A stretch of DNA of 43,095 nucleotides from the NCBI GenBank assembly GCA_945870455.1, contig CAMBSL010000019.1, forward strand, positions 1 through 43,095, read 5' to 3'. Source of the DNA: Pirellula staleyi DSM 6068 (GTDB lineage Bacteria; Planctomycetota; Planctomycetia; Pirellulales; Pirellulaceae). The translations under genes and the position numbers were made by a program. This document shows, piece by piece, positions 31,838 through 40,122 of the stretch; the first letter of the stretch is position 1, and each line of letters begins with the position of its first letter. The notes beneath the pieces are model-generated. The model had not been told where the DNA came from, made no database searches, and worked only from the letters and a program-made list of their open reading frames with translations.

Positions 31838-32698
31838 ATGGCAAAGCAACACTACGGCAAAAAACCGCGAAAAAGCGTCTCGGCAGGCAGTCATCAAGCC
31901 AACTGGCTTTGGGGACAACAGTCGGTTATCGATACACTCGAGGCAGATCGATGGCGAGTCTATGAACTCTTCGTGACACAGGAAGTGTTTGAGCAACACG
32001 CAGATTTGCTGCAAGCCAAGCAGAAACAAGGAACAGAGCTGGAAATCGTATTAACAGCTCGGCTCGATGAACTGTCTCGAACCTCGGAGCATCAAGGGAT
32101 TGTCGCGCGGGTCTCTAAATACCCCTACCAAACAACGGATGAACTCGGAATCCAATTGCGTCTGGCTCAGGAAGATACGAGCACTCCGAAACTCTTACCG
32201 CTCGTGGTTATTGTCGACCGCATCCAAGACGCCTTTAACTTCGGTGCGATCCTGCGTTGCTGCGAGAACGCAGGTGTGTGCGCCGTGATCATTGGCGAGC
32301 ATTGTCAAACGCAAGTTACACCGCAGATTGCTCGTTCATCCTCTGGAGCCGTCAATCACATTTCGATTGTTAAAACTGACGATTTGGTTAGCGCCGCGAA
32401 ATTCTTGCAAGAGCTTGGCCTGAAGCTGGTAGCAGTAGAAACAGACGCAAGTCAAATCGTTTGCGATACCCCTTTGAACATGCCAACTGCGTTGATTATC
32501 GGCAGCGACAACCATAGCATTGAGCCTCATCTTCTCGAGCTATGCGAGCAACGTATCAGCATTCCGATGCAAGGCAAAATCCGCTCGCTCCCGTCCTCTG
32601 TTTTGGCTGGAATCATGTTGTACGAAATTCGACGTCAGCAACATTCGACGTCAGCAACATTCGACGTCAGCAACAATGACCGCTGCCAACTAACTTGA
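31838..32698 (+). CDS. TrmH/SpoU-family RNA 2'-O-methyltransferase (RlmB-like)
   Basis: The 286-residue protein has a basic N-terminus (MAKQHYGKKPRKSVSAGSHQ), a substrate-binding domain starting NWLWGQQSVIDTLEADRWRV, and a SPOUT knot. Motif 1 is VDRIQDAFNFGAILRCCENA with the catalytic-type Arg. Motif 2 is ALIIGSDNHSIEP and motif 3 is ISIPMQGKIRSLPSSVLAGI. Both deviate from the usual GxExxG and SLNVSVA, so activity or specificity may differ. RlmB-type enzymes methylate G2251 of 23S rRNA. The C-terminus is odd: a 16-bp sequence is repeated three times (32627-32674), so the last 20 residues read through it in all frames. Confidence 0.88.
   Translation: MAKQHYGKKPRKSVSAGSHQANWLWGQQSVIDTLEADRWRVYELFVTQEVFEQHADLLQAKQKQGTELEIVLTARLDELSRTSEHQGIVARVSKYPYQTTDELGIQLRLAQEDTSTPKLLPLVVIVDRIQDAFNFGAILRCCENAGVCAVIIGEHCQTQVTPQIARSSSGAVNHISIVKTDDLVSAAKFLQELGLKLVAVETDASQIVCDTPLNMPTALIIGSDNHSIEPHLLELCEQRISIPMQGKIRSLPSSVLAGIMLYEIRRQQHSTSATFDVSNNDRCQLT
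32627..32674 (+). repeat. Three perfect 16-bp tandem repeats at the 3' end of the RNA methyltransferase gene
   Basis: ATTCGACGTCAGCAAC occurs three times in direct, contiguous repeat. Because 16 is not a multiple of three, each unit is read in a different frame (IRRQQ, then HSTSAT, then FDVSNN). The duplication therefore created the present C-terminal tail and brought the stop to 32698. Confidence 0.85.
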
Positions 32699-33106
32699 TT
32701 CGCGGAATGCGGATCGCACTATTTCTGGGATCTCCGTTAACTTGAGGGTGGCGAGATCTACGAACACCCAACGGGTTTCTGCCAATGCGCAGGTTCGGCC
32801 GTCCGATTTTCGCACAATTTCGTATTTCCGAAGCGAAGAGACTTTCTCAAGGTCTTCGATCCAGGTTCGAATCTCGATCTGGTCCCCCAGGATTGCCGGG
32901 ACTTTGTAAGTGATCTGATGCGATCGAACAATCCAACTTGCACCCAATTCGCGATACCGCTCCGATGGCCAGCCCACATTGCGAGAGTGTTCTGACGCAG
33001 CTTTGAGCGTCCATCTCAAGTATTGCAGGTTATTGACGTGATTCATTTCGTCCAAATCCTCGTGGCCAACCATGCGTTCCACGATATAGATTTTGCTGTG
33101 AGCCAT
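32690..33106 (-). CDS. Acyl-CoA thioesterase, 4HBT/YbgC-like hotdog fold
   Basis: ATG 33106 (MAHSKIYIVERMVGHEDLDE) gives 138 residues; the frame extends to 33130. The hotdog signature is HEDLDEMNHVNNLQYLRWTL, with the Asp of the family's active site in the position of D-xx-NHVNN. It is followed by the strand WIVRSHQITYKVPAILGDQI. The family hydrolyses acyl-CoA thioesters, and YbgC-like members often sit in lipid pathways; the substrate is unknown. Its 3' end overlaps the convergent RNA methyltransferase gene by about 9 bp. A 147-bp dispersed element lies just upstream (33121-33267). Confidence 0.88.
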   Translation of the reverse strand: MAHSKIYIVERMVGHEDLDEMNHVNNLQYLRWTLKAASEHSRNVGWPSERYRELGASWIVRSHQITYKVPAILGDQIEIRTWIEDLEKVSSLRKYEIVRKSDGRTCALAETRWVFVDLATLKLTEIPEIVRSAFRESS

Positions 33107-33120
33107 TTTGGTTCCTTTGT

Positions 33121-33267
33121 CTAAGCACATCCGGATATGTTTTCAACCCAATTAGCCGTTGGGCGATAGCCCCGGTTTTCCAATGGCTCGACATTCGTCG
33201 AGAACCGGGGCTATCGCCCTTCGGCACTCAGTTTGTTTCACTCGAAGACTCATACCGATGTGCTTAG
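33121..33267 (+). repeat. Dispersed structured element, copy 2 (supplies the ppc stop codon)
   Basis: The ends are CTAAGCACATCC (33121-33132) and CGATGTGCTTAG (33256-33267), an 11-bp perfect inverted repeat. The internal hairpin has the same 17-bp core GGGCGATAGCCCCGGTT as copy 1 (7445-7592). Compared with copy 1, the TIR differs by G-to-A on the left and C-to-T on the right, which restores pairing. The right end contains TTA (33264-33266), the TAA stop of ppc on the minus strand. Confidence 0.8.
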
Positions 33268-36056
33268 CCGGTGGTTCCCAACCCGCTGGCGATCGCGTTA
33301 ACGGTCAAGAGAAGCTGCGGAACGAGCGACTCGGCGGATTGGGGTTGGCCCATTTTATGATAGCTACGCCACATCTTTAAAAGGGAAATTTGCTGACGGT
33401 GCAGAACTCGAAGACCGCTGGCTCGCAGTTGCATCATCCGTTGAATGTTCGGTCGCCTTTCTGCCAGCGGGCCACCGTAAATGCGTTCTATCATCTGCGT
33501 GGTGCGATTCAACTCCGCTTCGATTGGATCCATGCACGATCGACGCAACGCGACATCCTCGACCATTTCGGAATACTCGCGCATGATCTCAAGATCGGTC
33601 GCAGCAATCGAGGTCGCTACGTTGCTGATCAAGTAATGCAAAGGAGCCCATTGCTGCAGCACTTTTGACAATTCGAGAAACTGCTTTTCGTCTTCGTGCA
33701 GGAGACGCTCCAAAGCAGAGCCAACGCCGTACCAACCCGACAAGAAAAAGCGTGCCTGCCCCCAACTAAAGACCCATGGGATTGCGCGAAGATCTGAAAG
33801 TGATTGCTTACCGGTCCGGCGCGATGGCCGCGATCCGATACGGCTCTGTTCGATCGCATCAATCGGAGTTGCCGTGCGAAAGAACGCAACAAATCCGTCT
33901 TGATTTAGTAGCCCGGTGTACGAATCGCGAGCCCACGTGGCCATGTGATCGAGAGTTGCATCCAGTGGATGGTCATGGACTTCGCTGACTTGGTCTAAAA
34001 GCGTTTTGCGTGTAACACCAGCCAAAAACAACTCCAAGTTATACATGGCAGTCGATTGATGTGCGTATTTCTGCGGAATCGTTTCTCCTTGTTCTGTCAC
34101 TCGCAAGTCACCACGCAATGTCTGGTTCTCAAGAGACTTGATGAAGCGATGCGTTGGACCTGCACCGCGACTGATTGTTCCACCTCGTCCGTGAAAGAAA
34201 CGAACTCGGACTTGATGCCTTCGTCCCACCGTTGCCAGTGCTTTCTGAGCCTGACGGAGATTGACCAAACTCGCGAGAATGCCTCCGTCTTTGTTGCTGT
34301 CGCTGTATCCAATCATGATTTGCCCAATGGCTTCACCCGAACCGTCTCGGATTTGGATCGATCGCAGGGTTCGTTGGGTTACTGGGTGCGACAAGAAAGA
34401 ATCAAAGATCGCCGGGCTCCCCTTCAAATCGTCGACCGTTTCAAACAACGGTACAACGGGCAACAGACATTGCAATCCACTGGCTGTCTCCTCCATCAAT
34501 CCGACTTCTCGGGCGAGCAAGTAGACAACTAATAGGTCCGAGGTATTGCGAGTCATGCTGACAATGAGCGAACCGAGCCCATCGGAGCCGTATGCATGAT
34601 AGTGCTCCTTGACGACACGTAGCGCAGATAAGACAGCATCTGCTTCTGCTCCCACGGAAACCTCCGGTCGGGCAAATGGGCGACGCGATTCAAGCTCTCT
34701 CTCCAAAAGTGCCAGCCGTTCTTTTTCGCCCCACTGGGAAAAATTGCTATCTGGGAAACCGGCTGCTGCCAGCAGTTGATCGACTGCTTTGTCATGAAAG
34801 GAACTGTTCTGCCGAATGTCCAGGACCGCGAGATGAAACCCAAATGTTTGAACGACCCGCATCAATGGTTGCAGCGCGTAGTCGGCCGGTCGACGCATTC
34901 CCGCAGCAATGAGCGAATCATACAACAATCGCAAATCGACTAGCAACTCGGACGAACGTTGATAGGTGGGCGGCGGTTGAAAAACGACACGATCCGAAGG
35001 TGCGTCCGAAGCTGGCAATCGAACAATCATAGTATTGATGAACTGCCGCCAAGGTTCGTTTGGATTGCGTTCAATGGCTTTTTTTCCTTCTGGTCCAAGC
35101 CTGTCGGCGATACTCGCCAAGGCTTGAAGGAACTCAGGTTTGGGCCGTTGCCAGTAGGCCGAAAGGCTCAGCAATCTCGCCAATTGCTGAAGTTGTCGCG
35201 TTACCAATCCGAGTGCGCTACGACGCATCTCTAGCAAACTTGTCCGGGTCACATCTGCGGTCACCAATGGATGCCCATCGCGATCCCCACCCACCCAGGT
35301 TCCAAACGTTAGTTTTGGGAACACCAACGGATCATCAAAAACACAAGGGTCCAATCCAACTTGGGTCCACGCGCGACGAAGACGTTGATCGAGTGGACGC
35401 AACACCGACGGAAAAACTTGTGTCAGGTAGTCGAGTACGTTGCGTCGTTCCGATTGGATATCGGGCTTATCTAGGTAAATTTCTCCCGTCCGCCACAGAA
35501 TCGCTAATAACGCCCGGACAGCGAAATCGTTATCTTCTTGTTGTGGATCGCAATGCCGATGCAATGGTTCTTGGGCAAGCTTTTGAAGCGAATTGGTTTG
35601 AAAGCGTTCAAATAGCCGGCGATGATGAGCCAGAACGGTTGCGCGTTTGGCTTCGGTTGGGTGGGCGGTTAGCACAAGCTCTACCTGCATGTTTGGCAGT
35701 TCTCGCGCGATCTGCTCCGAAGTCCAGCCAGCGTCCTTCAATTGCTTCAACGAGTCCCCCCAAAGCGCGGGCAGTGCATCCATACCCGACACTTGCTCGA
35801 TCGATTTCCGAAATTGATCTGCTGCATTCTGCTCGGCCATCCCAAGCAATTGAAAGGCGATTGAGTATGCCTGGGTAAGATGTACCGAATCGGCTAATAC
35901 TTCGCCAGCAACTTGGATATCTCCGCCGGTAGGCAAGGCAGCGGCCAAATCGGCCGCCCCCGATTCTACAAGCACGTCTTTTAGGCAGCACAGGATCCAA
36001 TTCCATTGTCCCAACAAACTCGTTTCGTCGAGTGCAAGTACGCTTTCAGCAACCAT
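33264..36056 (-). CDS. ppc: Phosphoenolpyruvate carboxylase
   Basis: The frame opens at 36128, but ATG 36056 (MVAESVLALDETSLLGQWNW) gives a cytosolic N-terminus and 930 residues. Signature motifs are VLTAHPTEAKRATVL with the catalytic His, GTWVGGDRDGHPLVT, MIGYSDSNKDGGILAS, and FFHGRGGTISRGAGPTH with the catalytic Arg/His loop, then LRVTEQGETIPQKYA. The C-terminus ends in GLGTTG; most PEPCs end in (R/Q)NTG, so the last residues differ slightly. The enzyme makes oxaloacetate from PEP and bicarbonate to feed the TCA cycle. It is a lone gene. Its stop codon lies inside the right end of the dispersed element at 33121-33267. Confidence 0.95.
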   Translation of the reverse strand: MVAESVLALDETSLLGQWNWILCCLKDVLVESGAADLAAALPTGGDIQVAGEVLADSVHLTQAYSIAFQLLGMAEQNAADQFRKSIEQVSGMDALPALWGDSLKQLKDAGWTSEQIARELPNMQVELVLTAHPTEAKRATVLAHHRRLFERFQTNSLQKLAQEPLHRHCDPQQEDNDFAVRALLAILWRTGEIYLDKPDIQSERRNVLDYLTQVFPSVLRPLDQRLRRAWTQVGLDPCVFDDPLVFPKLTFGTWVGGDRDGHPLVTADVTRTSLLEMRRSALGLVTRQLQQLARLLSLSAYWQRPKPEFLQALASIADRLGPEGKKAIERNPNEPWRQFINTMIVRLPASDAPSDRVVFQPPPTYQRSSELLVDLRLLYDSLIAAGMRRPADYALQPLMRVVQTFGFHLAVLDIRQNSSFHDKAVDQLLAAAGFPDSNFSQWGEKERLALLERELESRRPFARPEVSVGAEADAVLSALRVVKEHYHAYGSDGLGSLIVSMTRNTSDLLVVYLLAREVGLMEETASGLQCLLPVVPLFETVDDLKGSPAIFDSFLSHPVTQRTLRSIQIRDGSGEAIGQIMIGYSDSNKDGGILASLVNLRQAQKALATVGRRHQVRVRFFHGRGGTISRGAGPTHRFIKSLENQTLRGDLRVTEQGETIPQKYAHQSTAMYNLELFLAGVTRKTLLDQVSEVHDHPLDATLDHMATWARDSYTGLLNQDGFVAFFRTATPIDAIEQSRIGSRPSRRTGKQSLSDLRAIPWVFSWGQARFFLSGWYGVGSALERLLHEDEKQFLELSKVLQQWAPLHYLISNVATSIAATDLEIMREYSEMVEDVALRRSCMDPIEAELNRTTQMIERIYGGPLAERRPNIQRMMQLRASGLRVLHRQQISLLKMWRSYHKMGQPQSAESLVPQLLLTVNAIASGLGTTG

Positions 36057-36296
36057 AAATATTAGAAACGGCAAACAGTGGGTTGATACGCCCCGAAGAG
36101 CTTTTTGGTGCCGCATTCTGAGAGACACACGAGAGGATCCGCATAGCCTAAACTCAATTACCGATTGCCGCTACTTCGTTTGTCAGCTCGCAACGAAACT
36201 ATTTCAACCTGCTTTCCAACCACTTGACCGTTACCAACGGTTATAATACGGTTTTCTTGCAACCGAACATTCACCCCCTTTTTGAAGGGCCCCACC

Positions 36297-37637
36297 ATGT
36301 TAAGCCGTGATTCAAACCGTCGATCGTTCCTGATTCAAAGCGCCAGTGCCGGAGCCATGCTACCGGCAATCGGATTGTCTGGAGTCTCCAAGGCGTCCGC
36401 AGTCGATCGATTGCGATTGGCAAGTATCGGTGTGGGCGGCATGGGAGCGTCGGATCTGGGCTCGCTAAGCTCCCACCGAAACGTGGAGGTCGTCGCGTTG
36501 TGCGATGTCGATAGCAACAACTTAGCTGCCGCCGCGCAAAAGCATCCCAAAGCAAAACTGTTTTCGGACTTTCGTAAGATGTTCGATGCGATGGCCAAAG
36601 AAATCGATGCGGTCAATGTAGCAACACCCGATCACACTCACGCTGCGGCTGCAATGACGGCCTTGAATCAGGGCAAGCACGTCTACTGCCAAAAGCCGTT
36701 GACGCATGACGTTCACGAATCTCGACAACTGAGAATTATTGCTGAGAAGACAAAGCTCGTGACTCAAATGGGGACTCAAATTCATTCGACCAGACCGTAC
36801 CGAACTGCAGTCAAACTGGTGCAAAGCGGGGTTATCGGAAAGATCCGAGAAGCACATTCATGGAGCAACAAAACTTGGGGATACGAAGGACCCTATCCCG
36901 AGTCCTCGCCCGTACCTTCGAACTTGGATTGGAACCTGTGGCTGGGCACAGCAAGACTTCGCGAATTTTCGAAGGATCAATTTCATCCCGGGAACTGGCG
37001 TCGTTGGTACGACTTCGGTTGCGGCACGATGGGAGATATGGCGATTCATATCTTGGACCCAGTCTTCACTGCACTGCGTCTCGCTTCGCCAACCAAAATA
37101 ATCTCAAGCAGTCCGCAACCCCCTGAGCTCAGTTATGGGCTCAAGAACCAATCGCGTTTTACGTTCCCCGCGAGTGAGTTCACAACCGACGGCTTTGTGC
37201 TGACTTGGAGCGATGGCGGGACGATGCCAGATACGTCGACCTGGCCGCTCAATGGATTGGATGGTAAACAAATGCAATTGCCCGATCAAGGCTCAATGTT
37301 TGTCGGGGAAAAAGGTTACATCCTATTGCCGCACGTTGCGATGCCTACGTTGCTTCCGGCCAATCAGTTCGCAGATACAAAGATCGAGCCAGCTCCGGAC
37401 GGAAACCACTACCATCTCTTCGTGGATGCATGCCTCGGTGGGGCACCCACAACGGCCCATTTTGGATATGCCGGACCGCTTACCGAAGCGGTGCTGCTCG
37501 GTACCATCGCGAATCGTTTTCCCAAGCAAGAGCTGTTGTGGCAAACCAACGCGATGGCGATCCCCAATCACGATAAAGCCAATGCTCTCCTGCGAAGAAC
37601 CTATCGCAATGGCTTTGAAGTTGAGAATCTCTCGTGA
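36297..37637 (+). CDS. Tat-exported Gfo/Idh/MocA-family oxidoreductase
   Basis: ATG 36297 (MLSRDSNRRSFLIQSASAGA) carries a twin-arginine signal; AAGGG lies upstream, and the frame is also open to a TTG at 36282. The 446-residue protein has an NAD(P)-binding Rossmann fold (LRLASIGVGGMGASDLGSL; VVALCDVDSNNLAAAA), the VNVATPDHTHAAAAMTALNQ stretch, and the catalytic-type GKHVYCQKPLTHDVHES with Lys. The second domain includes GNWRRWYDFGCGTMGDMAIH, with the His that is usual here. Planctomycetes hold many such secreted members, often linked to polysaccharide breakdown. The substrate is unknown. Its 3' end overlaps the convergent membrane-protein gene by 37 bp. Confidence 0.9.
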   Translation: MLSRDSNRRSFLIQSASAGAMLPAIGLSGVSKASAVDRLRLASIGVGGMGASDLGSLSSHRNVEVVALCDVDSNNLAAAAQKHPKAKLFSDFRKMFDAMAKEIDAVNVATPDHTHAAAAMTALNQGKHVYCQKPLTHDVHESRQLRIIAEKTKLVTQMGTQIHSTRPYRTAVKLVQSGVIGKIREAHSWSNKTWGYEGPYPESSPVPSNLDWNLWLGTARLREFSKDQFHPGNWRRWYDFGCGTMGDMAIHILDPVFTALRLASPTKIISSSPQPPELSYGLKNQSRFTFPASEFTTDGFVLTWSDGGTMPDTSTWPLNGLDGKQMQLPDQGSMFVGEKGYILLPHVAMPTLLPANQFADTKIEPAPDGNHYHLFVDACLGGAPTTAHFGYAGPLTEAVLLGTIANRFPKQELLWQTNAMAIPNHDKANALLRRTYRNGFEVENLS

Positions 37638-38140
37638 TCTTCATTGATCTGTTGGAACAGCAAGTCGCATTCGGCTCGTAGTTGGATCATCTGATCCGAG
37701 CTCCATTGCTGCCCGATGCGACTTACGAGATGGAGAGTTGCGATTCCGGCGATGGCAAGCAACGGAACAACCCCCATCCAACTTGATTTACCTAACCACC
37801 AGATCGAGAAAACGAAAATCGAAGAGAAGAACGCTACAAACGTTAGCGCAAGATAAATGAACCAAACCAGAGTCCACACTTCTTGCCTTGGGGCAAAGCG
37901 TCCGAGAACGCGAGTCCCATCTGCATCATCATCATCGAGATGAAGTGACAGGTGAGGAGACCAGTATCGGATCTCTGCTTTGGGAACATGCAATTCGGAA
38001 TAACGATCAAACGACTGACAATGATTGCTCCACTCAGAACCCTTGAGAACCTCTTGTACTTGTCGATTTACCGCATCGCAGGGGTAGGGGAGATGAAGCT
38101 CAAACGTCGGTCTCAGTGAGGTGAAGAGCATCTTTTCCAA
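37601..38140 (-). CDS. Two-helix membrane protein of unknown function
   Basis: The 179-residue protein has an N-terminal soluble part (MEKMLFTSLRPTFELHLPYP; a run of Asp in LHLDDDDADGTRV), two adjacent transmembrane helices (VWFIYLALTFVAFFSSIFVF, and MGVVPLLAIAGIATLHLV), and a charged C-terminal helix (DQMIQLRAECDLLFQQINED). The layout, a cytosolic fold followed by two helices and a coiled tail, recurs in unannotated planctomycete proteins, but I cannot name a family. The 3' end overlaps the oxidoreductase gene. A GAACGGG-type site is not obvious upstream; the ATG at 38140 is the first available. Confidence 0.7.
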   Translation of the reverse strand: MEKMLFTSLRPTFELHLPYPCDAVNRQVQEVLKGSEWSNHCQSFDRYSELHVPKAEIRYWSPHLSLHLDDDDADGTRVLGRFAPRQEVWTLVWFIYLALTFVAFFSSIFVFSIWWLGKSSWMGVVPLLAIAGIATLHLVSRIGQQWSSDQMIQLRAECDLLFQQINEDHERFSTSKPLR

Positions 38141-38502
38141 TCCTATCCATTTCGATTGTTCTAAGTCCGGGATTGAGCCCCCGACCGGCTAGTCTGGTGA
38201 ATGGTTGTGCTGTTTAACGGTTCGCCGACGGCGTCCGTGCGTACACAAACGGTCGCCGCTGGCTTGCCGTTAAACGAATACGATCCCCGGCAAGACAAAA
38301 TCAAGAGGCCCCAAACACGATCAGATCCAGGTTAGCTCCGATTTACAAGCCCCATTCCGATTGGTTTTTTCGCGATTCCTCCGCTCCGACGGCCTTCCTG
38401 CTCTTTTGGGCTGGCGATGCCCAAACCATGCCATGAGAATGGATAGCCAACTCAATCCGTCGACATTAACTAGCTTGAATTCGAAACCAAAGGAGTCCGT
38501 CC
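38141..38502. other. Intergenic region with a long imperfect hairpin before prfC
   Basis: This 362-bp gap lies between divergently transcribed genes. GTTTAACGG (38212-38220) pairs with CCGTTAAAC (38267-38275). Inside, GCCGACGGCGTCCGT faces ACGGTCGCCGCTGGC with 12 of 15 pairs. AAAGGAG (38489-38495) is the ribosome-binding site of prfC. No ORF is present. Confidence 0.55.
38212..38275. repeat. 64-bp imperfect palindrome
   Basis: An outer 9-bp perfect stem (GTTTAACGG/CCGTTAAAC) encloses a GC-rich inner stem. GTTTAACGG-type palindromes are, as far as I recall, frequent between Pirellulaceae genes, so it is probably one more dispersed element. Confidence 0.6.
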
Positions 38503-40122
38503 ATCACATCTTTTGATCTTGAACGTCAGCGTAGACGCACTTTTGCCATTATTTCTCACCCGGATGCGGGCAAAACGACTCTTACCGAGAAACTCCTGCT
38601 TTTTGGCGGGCAGTTGGAAGTCGCAGGCGCAGTCAGGGGGAGAAAGACTCAAAAATCGGCCACTTCCGATTGGATGGAATTGGAAAAACAGAGAGGGATT
38701 TCCGTCAGTTCGACGGTGTTGACGTTTGAATATGCAAACTGTCAAGTGAACTTGCTGGACACACCAGGACACCATGATTTCAGTGAAGATACTTACCGCA
38801 CATTGATGGCGGCGGATGCAGCCGTGATGGTGATCGATCTTGCCAAGGGGATCGAGTCGCAAACCGAGAAACTCTTTCGTGTGTGTGCACTTCGGAAAAT
38901 TCCTGTGATGACATTCGTCAACAAAGTGGACAGGCCTGGCCGGTCACCTTTAGATATCATCGATGAGATCGAGCGAAAATTTTCGATCGAAGCGGTGCCT
39001 CACAATTGGCCGCTTGGCACCGGTCCAGAACTCAGCGGTATTGTCGACTTGCTGGAAAACAATATCCACTTGTTCAATGATCGGAGCAGTGATCGGAGAA
39101 TCGCGTCGTCGGTTGTTTCGTGGGACGAGCTTTCGGGCTTGCCCGAGGAACTTGTGGAAAAGGTTCGCGAAGAAGTTGAATTGGTGCGAATGGCTGGCGC
39201 CCAGTTGGACTACGCTCGGTTTATGAAAGGAGAGCAAACGCCGGTTTACTTCGGCAGCGCGATGACCAACTTCGGGGTCGAGCATTTTCTCAACGGCTTT
39301 CTGAAACTGTGCCCACCGCCGGGTGCTCGGTTGAGCAACATAGGATTCGTGGCAGGTAACAGGCCAGAATTCTCTGGTTTCGTTTTTAAGATTCAGGCTA
39401 ACCTAGACCCGCGTCACCGGGATCGCGTTGCGTTTTTGCGAGTCTGTACTGGTAGGTTTCAACGCGACATGGAAGTCACAGTGACGCGGAGCGGCAAGAG
39501 ATTGCGTTTGCCAAGAGCCTTGCGCATCTTTGGTCAAGAGCGCCAAACAATGGATGAGGCATATCCAGGCGATATCATTGGCATTGTTTGCCCTGGAGAG
39601 TTTCGACTGGGGGATACGCTTTGCGAAGGGACACCGATCCAGTTCGAACCGCTACCGCAGTTCTCTCCCGAGTTTTTTGCAGTGCTGGATTGTCCAGACT
39701 CTTCGCGGCGAAAGCAGTTTGATCGTGGTCTAGCGCAATTGGTCGAGGAGGGGGCTATCCAAGTGTTTTACGATGCGCGAGCGACGCGACGCGAAATGAT
39801 TCTAGCCGCAGTGGGTGAATTGCAATTTGATGTCGTTCAGTTCCGAATGCAGTCCGAATACAACGTACCCACCAAAGTAAACTGGCGTCCGTACAAGATG
39901 GTGCGTTGGTTCAATGTCTCGGACGAGGTAAAGGAAGAGATCAAGTTGCCATACATGGCAAAACTCGTGCGAGACCAATTTGGGCACGATGCCATGCTAT
40001 TGCAATCCGAGTGGGATGAAAAAGTGCTCGAGCGAGAGAATCCCAAAATTAAATTCCACGCGATCCGGCTCTCGAATTTCGAAGAGAACAGCGAAATGGA
40101 ACCAATGAGTCAAACGACGTAG
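38503..40122 (+). CDS. prfC: Peptide chain release factor 3, apparent ATC start
   Basis: The frame encodes SFDLERQRRRTFAIISHPDA, then GKTTLTEKLLL, so the conserved N-terminus and P-loop HPDAGKTT lie upstream of the first ATG/GTG/TTG (TTG 38614). In-frame upstream sequence runs back only to TGA 38476-38478. The only plausible start is ATC at 38503, seven bases after AAAGGAG, giving 539 residues (E. coli RF3 is 529). Further motifs are LLDTPGHHDFSEDTYRTL and MTFVNKVDRPGR, then RF3 domains II-III (NRPEFSGFVFKIQANLDPRH; VGELQFDVVQFRMQSEYNVP). RF3 is the GTPase that recycles RF1/RF2. A non-standard start, as in infC, could be regulatory, or the ATG has been mutated or misread. Confidence 0.9.
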   Translation: MTSFDLERQRRRTFAIISHPDAGKTTLTEKLLLFGGQLEVAGAVRGRKTQKSATSDWMELEKQRGISVSSTVLTFEYANCQVNLLDTPGHHDFSEDTYRTLMAADAAVMVIDLAKGIESQTEKLFRVCALRKIPVMTFVNKVDRPGRSPLDIIDEIERKFSIEAVPHNWPLGTGPELSGIVDLLENNIHLFNDRSSDRRIASSVVSWDELSGLPEELVEKVREEVELVRMAGAQLDYARFMKGEQTPVYFGSAMTNFGVEHFLNGFLKLCPPPGARLSNIGFVAGNRPEFSGFVFKIQANLDPRHRDRVAFLRVCTGRFQRDMEVTVTRSGKRLRLPRALRIFGQERQTMDEAYPGDIIGIVCPGEFRLGDTLCEGTPIQFEPLPQFSPEFFAVLDCPDSSRRKQFDRGLAQLVEEGAIQVFYDARATRREMILAAVGELQFDVVQFRMQSEYNVPTKVNWRPYKMVRWFNVSDEVKEEIKLPYMAKLVRDQFGHDAMLLQSEWDEKVLERENPKIKFHAIRLSNFEENSEMEPMSQTT

